Shown here piece by piece: positions 6,752-11,766 of a DNA stretch of 11,766 bases. The stretch covers positions 1 through 11,766 of the forward strand of contig CAJAHZ010000039.1 of NCBI GenBank assembly GCA_903939665.1, read 5' to 3'. Made by a program: the position numbers and the translations under genes. Within the stretch, counting starts at the first letter, position 1; each line of letters starts with the position of its first letter. The DNA comes from an uncultured Pseudomonadota bacterium (GTDB lineage: Bacteria; Pseudomonadota; Gammaproteobacteria; Burkholderiales; Rhodocyclaceae). Under the pieces are notes generated by a model that was given only the letters and a program-made list of their open reading frames with translations, had not been told where the DNA came from and did not search any database.

Positions 6752-8725
6752 ATGTCCCAGAATGAATCCGTACAATTTATTCAGCCTTCCGCCGAATTCG
6801 TCAAGCAGGCGACGATTTCCGGGATGGATGCTTACAAGGCACTGTGTGCGGAAGCCGACAAGGATTACGCGGGCTTCTGGGCCCGTCTGGCACGTGAACA
6901 TGTGAGCTGGAAAGTTCCATTCACCCAGACGCTCGACGAGTCCAACGCACCCTTCTTCAAATGGTTTGCCGATGGCAAACTGAACGTTTCCTACAACTGT
7001 CTTGATCGCAACGTTGAAGCCGGTCTGGGCGACAAGGTCGCGATCATCTTCGAAGCCGATGACGGTGAAGTCAAAAAGGTTACCTACAAGGACTTGCTGG
7101 CCCAGGTCAGCCAGTTTGCCAACGGCCTACGCGCACGTGGCATCAAGAAAGGCGACCGCGTTGTCATTTACATGTCGATGGGTATCGAAGGTATTGTTGC
7201 CATGCAGGCCTGTGCCCGTATCGGCGCGATCCACTCGGTCGTTTTCGGCGGCTTCTCCGCTCAGTCCGTGCGTGACCGGATCAATGATGCCGGCGCCGTT
7301 GCCGTGATTACTGCCGATGAGCAGTGCCGCGGTGGCAAGAAGATCCCGCTCAAGCCGGCAGTAGACGAAGGCCTTGCACTCGGCGGTTGCGAGACGATCA
7401 AGGACGTCATCGTCTTCAAGCGTACCGGCGGTGCCTGCAATATGGTCGCCGGTCGCGACATCTGGTGGCACGATGTGACTGCGGGTCAGTCCGAAGTCTG
7501 CGAGCCGGAGTGGGTTGAAGCCGAGCATCCGCTGTTCCTGCTCTACACGTCCGGTTCGACCGGCAAGCCGAAGGGTGTTCAGCATTGCACTGGTGGTTAT
7601 TTGCTGCACGCCGTGCTGACCATGAAGTGGACCTTCGACCTGAAGCCGAACGATGTGTTCTGGTGTACGGCCGACATCGGCTGGGTCACCGGTCACACCT
7701 ACATCACCTACGGTCCGCTCGCCTGTGGCGGTACCGAGATCGTTTTCGAAGGCATTCCGACCTACCCCGATGCCGGTCGCTTCTGGAAAATGATTCAGGA
7801 TCACAAGGTCAGTATTTTCTACACCGCGCCGACTGCGATTCGCTCCCTGATCAAAGCCGCTGATACCAATCCGGCTGTCGCGCCGGGCAAGTATGACCTT
7901 TCGTCGCTCCGTCTGCTCGGTTCTGTTGGCGAGCCGATCAATCCGGCCGCATGGACGTGGTACTACGAGAACATCGGCGGCAGCAATTGCCCGATCGTCG
8001 ATACCTTCTGGCAGACCGAAACCGGTGGCCACATGATTACGCCGTTGCCGGGCGCGACGCCGATGGTGGCGGGTTCGTGCACGCTGCCGTTCCCGGGCAT
8101 CCAGTTTGCCGTTGTTGATGAAACCGGCACGGAACTCGAGTGGGGCAAGGGCGGCATTCTGGTTTGCAAGAAACCATGGCCATCGATGATCCGCAATATC
8201 TGGAATGATCCGGATCGTTACAAGAAGTCGTACTACCCGGATGATTTCAACGGCAAGCTCTATCTCGCCGGCGATGGCGCGATTCGTGATGCGCATACGG
8301 GTTACTTCACCATCACCGGACGCATCGACGACGTGTTGAACGTTTCCGGTCACCGCATGGGTACGATGGAAATCGAATCGGCGCTGGTGTCGCATCCGAT
8401 GGTTGCCGAGGCGGCTGTGGTTGGTCGTCCGGATGATCTGACCGGTGAAGCCATTTGCGCTTTCGTCGTGCTCAAGGGCGTTCGCCCGACCGGCGATGCG
8501 GCGAAGAAGTTCATCAAGGAACTGCAGGATCACGTTGGCAAGGAAATCGGCCCGATCGCCAAGCCGAAAGACATCCGCTTCGGTGAAAATCTGCCGAAGA
8601 CGCGTTCGGGCAAGATCATGCGTCGCTTGCTACGCTCGCTGGCCAAGGGCGAAGAAGTGACGCAGGATACCTCGACGCTTGAGAACCCGCAGATCCTGGA
8701 GCAACTGAAGCAGCCGGCTGGCTGA
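6752..8725 (+). CDS. acs: Acetyl-CoA synthetase (AMP-forming)
   Basis: Activates acetate with ATP and CoA to acetyl-CoA, AMP and pyrophosphate through an acetyl-AMP intermediate, in the cytoplasm. At 657 residues it has the full family length (~650). An N-terminal ACAS region (about 26-85) precedes the ANL core. The phosphate-binding loop [12 protein letters not shown] is at 265-276. The [14 protein letters not shown] stretch is at 304-317, and FWQTETGG at 419-426 contains W420, equivalent to the tryptophan that sizes the pocket for acetate. The hinge region [16 protein letters not shown] runs from 523 to 538. The catalytic, regulatory lysine is K621 in [11 protein letters not shown], the site acetylated by Pat-type enzymes in other bacteria. 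A good AGGAG ribosome binding site lies at 6740-6744. It leads a plus-strand block with a regulator, an exonuclease and a probable acetate symporter, which supports acetate as the substrate over propionate. Confidence 0.97.
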   Translation: MSQNESVQFIQPSAEFVKQATISGMDAYKALCAEADKDYAGFWARLAREHVSWKVPFTQTLDESNAPFFKWFADGKLNVSYNCLDRNVEAGLGDKVAIIFEADDGEVKKVTYKDLLAQVSQFANGLRARGIKKGDRVVIYMSMGIEGIVAMQACARIGAIHSVVFGGFSAQSVRDRINDAGAVAVITADEQCRGGKKIPLKPAVDEGLALGGCETIKDVIVFKRTGGACNMVAGRDIWWHDVTAGQSEVCEPEWVEAEHPLFLLYTSGSTGKPKGVQHCTGGYLLHAVLTMKWTFDLKPNDVFWCTADIGWVTGHTYITYGPLACGGTEIVFEGIPTYPDAGRFWKMIQDHKVSIFYTAPTAIRSLIKAADTNPAVAPGKYDLSSLRLLGSVGEPINPAAWTWYYENIGGSNCPIVDTFWQTETGGHMITPLPGATPMVAGSCTLPFPGIQFAVVDETGTELEWGKGGILVCKKPWPSMIRNIWNDPDRYKKSYYPDDFNGKLYLAGDGAIRDAHTGYFTITGRIDDVLNVSGHRMGTMEIESALVSHPMVAEAAVVGRPDDLTGEAICAFVVLKGVRPTGDAAKKFIKELQDHVGKEIGPIAKPKDIRFGENLPKTRSGKIMRRLLRSLAKGEEVTQDTSTLENPQILEQLKQPAG

Positions 8726-8736
8726 TTGTGAGGCTA

Positions 8737-8895
8737 CCGCACTCGCTCCGAGTGCGGCAGACTGAACTTGGGAAAGTGGAAGACATGCCCTTTGCAGCGC
8801 TATACGCACTCCGGATAGCGTTGCAAAAGAAGGGCAGAGCGGTTCTGAAAACCGCAACTCAGGCCGGCGCCGTTAATGTGCCGGCCTGTTTATTT
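8737..8895 (+). ncRNA. Candidate structured RNA: four consecutive stem-loops in the spacer after acs
   Basis: Of the 190 bp between acs and the next gene, most can fold. Stem 1 is 8737-8745 with 8749-8757, nine perfect pairs and a 3-nt loop. Stem 2 is 8787-8803 with 8815-8835, 17 pairs including a G-T, with one 4-nt bulge (8828-8831) and an 11-nt loop. Stem 3 is 8839-8844 with 8850-8855. Stem 4 is 8861-8868 with 8880-8887. The loop of stem 2 contains CGCACTC (8805-8811), an exact copy of the 5' arm of stem 1 (8738-8744), so both could pair with GAGTGCG (8750-8756). This could be the 3' region of the acs mRNA, a processed small RNA or a cis-regulator of the next gene. I do not recognise it as a known RNA family, and no clear promoter is seen. 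Confidence 0.45.
8861..8895 (+). terminator. Terminator-like hairpin between acs and the nucleotidyltransferase gene
   Basis: AGGCCGGC (8861-8868) pairs perfectly with GCCGGCCT (8880-8887) over an 11-nt loop. It is followed at once by GTTTATTTG, a T-rich but interrupted tail. It probably ends much of the acs transcript, with readthrough or another promoter serving the downstream genes. It is only 20 bases before the next gene's start, so it could also affect that gene's translation. Confidence 0.6.
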
Positions 8896-8915
8896 GTGCG
8901 TGGAGGCAAGCAGCA

Positions 8916-10826
8916 ATGAGCACGAGTGCAGTACAGATGCTGGTCGCAGCCACCACGGAATTTCTGTGCCGGCATGCCCCATTCGACCGGATGGAGCCGG
9001 AGGCGCTGACTTTCCTCGTTGAGCGACTGAAGCTGGCTTATTACCCCAAGGATACGCAGATCGTCACGCCTGAGATGGGCGTGGTGACTACCTTTCATAT
9101 CCTGCAGCGCGGCAAGGTGCTCGCCCGACAGTCCGGCGACCTTAATGTGCTTGATTACTCCACGATGACCCTCGGACCGGGCGAGGGCTTTCCGATTGGC
9201 TCGGTTACGGCGCAGCGCGCCTCGACCAACAGCTATGTCGCGCTTGATGATGTCTTTTGCTATGAACTGGCGGCCTCGGATTTTCTTGAGCTGATGCGCC
9301 AGAGCAGCGTGTTCAACCTGCACTGCACGCAATACATCGTCAGCCTGCTCAACCAGTCGCGGCAGCAACTGCAGGTGCAGTTCGCGCAGCGCGCCGCCGA
9401 GCAGCAGACGATGAACTCGCCGCTTACGACGATCATCAAGAGCGTGCCGATTTCGGTTTCTCCGGAGAGCACGATACGAAAAGTCATCGAAACCATGGCC
9501 AACGGAAACATCGGCTCGATCGTCGTGGTCGATAACGAAAATAGGCCGATCGGCATTTTTACGCAGTCGGATGTTTTGAAGCGTATTGTTCTGCCCGGGG
9601 TCAGTCTCGAAGAGCCAATTTTTACGGTGATGTCTGCTACCCCGCAAACCTTGCCGGTTTCCGCTAACGCCTACGATGCGGCGCTGGCGATGGCCACTTA
9701 CGGTGTCCGCCACGTTCTGGTGGTGGATGAGGGCGATCGATTGCAAGGCGTGATTTCCGAGCGCGACTTGTTTACTTTGCAGCGCGTTGGCTTGCGTCAG
9801 ATCCGCCAGTCGATAGACGGATCGGCCGATACCGACATGCTTCGCCAGGCGGCCAGTGATGTGCGCCAACTGGCGCTCAATATGCTGGCGCAAGGGGTTG
9901 GCGCCGAGCAGTTGACGCAGTTTATTTCGGCACTCAACGATACGCTGACCCGCCGTGTGGTCCAACTCAATCTTGATCGCCATGATCTCGGTGGCATCGA
10001 GTGGGCGTGGCTCTCTTTTGGCTCAGAAGGGCGTGACGAGCAGACTTTTAGCACCGATCAGGATAATGGCATCGTCTATCTTTGCCCCGATGGCATGGCT
10101 CATGAGCAGACCCGGATGCGTCTGCTCGATTTTGCACGTGATGTGAACAGCGATCTGGACAAGGTCGGCTTTCCCTTGTGCAAGGGCAATATCATGGCCA
10201 GCAACCCGGAGTTGTGCCTGACGCTTGAGCAATGGGAGCAGAAGTTCGCCGCTTGGGTGCGTACGCCGGAACCCATGGCTTTGCTTAATGGCTCCATTTT
10301 CTTCGACTTCCGGACGCTGTTTGGAAAGTTCAGTCTTGCGCACGGGCTGCGCCAGACACTCTTTGATCTGGTGCGTGGCAACCCACTGTTTCTGCGCATG
10401 ATGGCGGAGAACGCACTTTCAGTTCAGCCGCCGCTCGGCAAAATTCGGGATTTTATTACCGACGCCGATCCCGAGCATCCGGGCAGCATCGATCTGAAAA
10501 AGTTCGGCGCCCGACTGTTCATCGATGCGGCGCGGATTTTTGCGCTGGCACAGGGGGTCCCCAATACCAATACGGTGCAGCGTCTAAAGCTGGCCGGTGT
10601 CAAGATGAAGGTGGCGACACACGAGGTTGCGTCGATCATTGAGGGCTTTAGTTTTATTCAGGCGATGCGCTTGCGACATCAGCATCTGGAGCAGGAGCGT
10701 GGCCGCCCCGGGGATAACTTCGTCAGGCCCGATCAGTTGAATGAACTCGAGCGGCGGATACTGAAAGAGTCGTTCCGTCAGGCGCGCAAGCTGCAGCAGC
10801 GCCTCAAACTTGATTATCAGGTCTGA
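8916..10826 (+). CDS. cNMP-binding/CBS-pair/DUF294 nucleotidyltransferase-like signalling protein
   Basis: A 636-residue cytoplasmic protein with no signal peptide or membrane helix. Domains in order: a cyclic-nucleotide-binding-like fold at about 15-140, and two CBS motifs at about 170-225 and 235-290 (for example GIFTQSDVLKRI at 213-224 and GVISERDLFTLQ at 278-289). Then come a GlnD/GlnE-related nucleotidyltransferase domain (DUF294) at about 320-460 and its C-terminal partner domain at about 480-630. The nucleotidyltransferase motif GSEGRDEQTFSTDQDNG (369-385) keeps the Gly-Ser and the metal-binding D381 and D383, so it may be catalytically active. The cNMP phosphate-binding stretch (about 88-107) lacks the usual FGE and RSA pattern, so cAMP may not be the ligand. 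CBS pairs commonly bind adenine nucleotides such as AMP, which Acs produces. A GGAGG ribosome binding site lies 9 bases before the ATG. The exonuclease gene follows after 3 bp. The target is unknown; symporter or Acs regulation is an inference from context. Confidence 0.9.
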   Translation: MSTSAVQMLVAATTEFLCRHAPFDRMEPEALTFLVERLKLAYYPKDTQIVTPEMGVVTTFHILQRGKVLARQSGDLNVLDYSTMTLGPGEGFPIGSVTAQRASTNSYVALDDVFCYELAASDFLELMRQSSVFNLHCTQYIVSLLNQSRQQLQVQFAQRAAEQQTMNSPLTTIIKSVPISVSPESTIRKVIETMANGNIGSIVVVDNENRPIGIFTQSDVLKRIVLPGVSLEEPIFTVMSATPQTLPVSANAYDAALAMATYGVRHVLVVDEGDRLQGVISERDLFTLQRVGLRQIRQSIDGSADTDMLRQAASDVRQLALNMLAQGVGAEQLTQFISALNDTLTRRVVQLNLDRHDLGGIEWAWLSFGSEGRDEQTFSTDQDNGIVYLCPDGMAHEQTRMRLLDFARDVNSDLDKVGFPLCKGNIMASNPELCLTLEQWEQKFAAWVRTPEPMALLNGSIFFDFRTLFGKFSLAHGLRQTLFDLVRGNPLFLRMMAENALSVQPPLGKIRDFITDADPEHPGSIDLKKFGARLFIDAARIFALAQGVPNTNTVQRLKLAGVKMKVATHEVASIIEGFSFIQAMRLRHQHLEQERGRPGDNFVRPDQLNELERRILKESFRQARKLQQRLKLDYQV

Positions 10827-10829
10827 TCC

Positions 10830-11543
10830 ATGCGCTGGATTTTTAGTCTGTTGGGCGACGAAGTGCAGCGGGAAGTGCCGTTGAACGAGGCGCAGCGGCA
10901 CGCCATTGCCGAGTGGAAGAAATTGCCTCCGCCAGACACCAACCAGCCGCACCGGCTCACTCGCTATGTTGTAGCCGATGTCGAGGCGAGTGGGCTGGAT
11001 ATGGAGAAGGACAAGCTGATTTCGATTGGTGCGGTGGCCGTGGTCAATGGCCTTATCGATTTCAACGATTCATTCGAAGTGGTGCTGCGTCAGGATGAGG
11101 TGAGCGCCAATTCAAATATTCTCATTCACGGTATCGGGGGCTCGGCGCAGCGTAACGGGATGGACCCGGCCGAGGCCTTGATCGCTTTTCTCCGTTTTCT
11201 CGGCAACTCGCCGCTCGTGGCCTATCACGCATTTTTTGAACAGGCGATGATTGCGCGCGCGATGGACGAGACGCTCGGCATCAAGTTTGAGCCTGCCTGG
11301 ATTGATCTGGATTGGGTGCTGCCGGATATTTTTCGTGAAGTCATCGACGAGCAAGTCGATCTTGATGTCTGGCTGAACTTTTTTAGCATTGAAAACATCC
11401 AGCGCCATCATGCGGTGTCGGATGCTTATGCCATCGCGCAGTTGTTGCAGGTGGCTATCGCCCGGGGTGCGCAGCGTAATGCGCTGTCACCGGCCAGCTT
11501 CATGCAGATTGAAAAATCGCGCCGCTGGATGCGCAGTGGCTAA
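10830..11543 (+). CDS. DEDDh-family 3'-5' exonuclease (DnaQ/epsilon-like)
   Basis: A 237-residue protein with an RNase T/DnaQ exonuclease fold at about 45-210, likely hydrolysing 3' ends of DNA, RNA or small nucleotides with two metal ions. Motif ExoI is VVADVEASGL with D50 and E52. ExoII is LVAYHAFFEQAM (129-140), where the usual metal-binding Asp appears as E137. ExoIII is RHHAVSDAYA (192-201), with the general-base H193 and D198 at the H-x4-D spacing. It is too divergent, and too clearly part of this operon, to be the replicative epsilon subunit, and it has no polymerase-binding tail of the epsilon type. It begins 3 bp after the nucleotidyltransferase gene, so the two are translationally coupled, and the symporter starts 12 bp after its stop. 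The extra ~44-residue N-terminus (MRWIFSLLGD...) is not part of the nuclease fold. Its substrate is unknown. Confidence 0.88.
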   Translation: MRWIFSLLGDEVQREVPLNEAQRHAIAEWKKLPPPDTNQPHRLTRYVVADVEASGLDMEKDKLISIGAVAVVNGLIDFNDSFEVVLRQDEVSANSNILIHGIGGSAQRNGMDPAEALIAFLRFLGNSPLVAYHAFFEQAMIARAMDETLGIKFEPAWIDLDWVLPDIFREVIDEQVDLDVWLNFFSIENIQRHHAVSDAYAIAQLLQVAIARGAQRNALSPASFMQIEKSRRWMRSG

Positions 11544-11555
11544 AATCACCTTCTG

Positions 11556-11766
11556 ATGGACACCATAACCAAACAGTTGCGTCGTTTTTATCTTCTTTAT
11601 ACCGGCGCTTTTGTCGTTTTTATTCTGGCGCTTGGTGTGCTGGAGCGTCATGGCATGCCGCCGCGCTGGATCGGCTATTCGTTTCTTTTTCTGACCATCT
11701 GCCTGTACGCCACGATTGGCGTAATGGCCCGTACCGCCAATGTTTCCGAGTATTACGTCGCCGGTC
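11556..11766 (+). CDS. Sodium:solute symporter, acetate-permease (ActP/VC_2705) type, N-terminal part only
   Basis: The first 70 codons of a membrane transporter run off the right edge. The start reads MDTITKQLRRFYLLYTGAF. A first membrane helix spans about 12-29, and a second about 37-59 (RWIGYSFLFLTICLYATIG). The segment RTANVSEYYVAG (59-70) then matches the opening of the SSS family's first core region, where 'EFYVAG' or 'EYYVAG' is highly conserved. This N-terminus resembles the large-subunit symporters of the VC_2705 group in betaproteobacteria. With acs three genes upstream, acetate or another short carboxylate is the likely substrate, imported with sodium or protons. No separate small-subunit (DUF4212) gene precedes it. 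There is no clear ribosome binding site. With only 12 bases after the exonuclease stop, translation may be coupled. Family call is firm; substrate is inferred. Confidence 0.85.
   Translation, partial: MDTITKQLRRFYLLYTGAFVVFILALGVLERHGMPPRWIGYSFLFLTICLYATIGVMARTANVSEYYVAG

Noticed and set aside
7127..8533. 468-codon open frame on the minus strand opposite acs
   Set aside because: It mirrors the well-supported acs gene codon by codon, shows no recognisable domain, and is Arg/Ala/Gly-rich as expected for antisense of G+C-rich coding DNA.
8839..8860. tRNA-Ser-like anticodon arm (GCGGT, TCTGAAA, ACCGC)
   Set aside because: The loop lacks U33, and there is no acceptor stem, D arm or GGTTCGA T arm around it. 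It is treated as stem 3 of the spacer.
8728..8919. 63-codon small open frame from a GTG after acs
   Set aside because: No ribosome binding site, overlaps the strong stem-loops and the terminator-like hairpin, and runs into the next gene's start.
8859..9983. 374-codon minus-strand open frame opposite the DUF294 gene
   Set aside because: No family motif, a His/Arg-rich composition typical of a shadow frame, and it lies wholly against a gene with several clear domains.

Overview
The window looks like chromosomal DNA of a betaproteobacterium, most plausibly a member of the Rhodocyclales (Dechloromonas/Azonexus-like). This rests on the G+C-rich, C/G-ending codon use, the class I fumarase, the betaproteobacterial style of Acs and sodium:solute symporter, and the overall gene set. 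The assignment comes from recognised protein styles, not from a database search. No tRNA, rRNA, CRISPR array, transposase or phage gene is visible.

Two blocks of genes diverge from a ~250 bp intergenic region (about 6500-6751). The minus-strand block runs leftward: a UPF0114/YqhA-family membrane protein (6499-5957), class I fumarate hydratase (5908-4388), a small periplasmic phosphate-binding-like protein (4233-3823), an outer-membrane porin (3819-2629), a membrane-bound Cache-GGDEF diguanylate cyclase (2442-793), and glutamate racemase murI (729 to beyond the left edge, last ~25-30 codons missing). The small binding protein and porin are separated by only 3 bp and are almost certainly cotranscribed. 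A Pho-box-like direct repeat (4298-4315) lies upstream of them, although it reads on the opposite strand.

The plus-strand block starts with acetyl-CoA synthetase acs (6752-8725). It continues with an unusually structured 190 bp spacer (four consecutive stem-loops ending in a terminator-like hairpin), then a cNMP-binding/CBS/DUF294 nucleotidyltransferase-like signalling protein (8916-10826), a DEDDh 3'-5' exonuclease (10830-11543), and the first 70 codons of a sodium:solute symporter of the acetate-permease type (11556 to the right edge).

Together the plus block suggests an acetate uptake and activation locus with its own nucleotide-based regulator. The symporter would import acetate and Acs would convert it to acetyl-CoA for the TCA cycle, in which the divergently encoded fumarase also works. 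The minus block carries a probable phosphate or oxyanion uptake and sensing set (binding protein, porin, c-di-GMP synthase). The points most worth following up are the structured spacer after acs with its mutually exclusive pairings, the nucleotidyltransferase/exonuclease/symporter module, and the binding-protein/porin/cyclase set with its Pho-box candidate.
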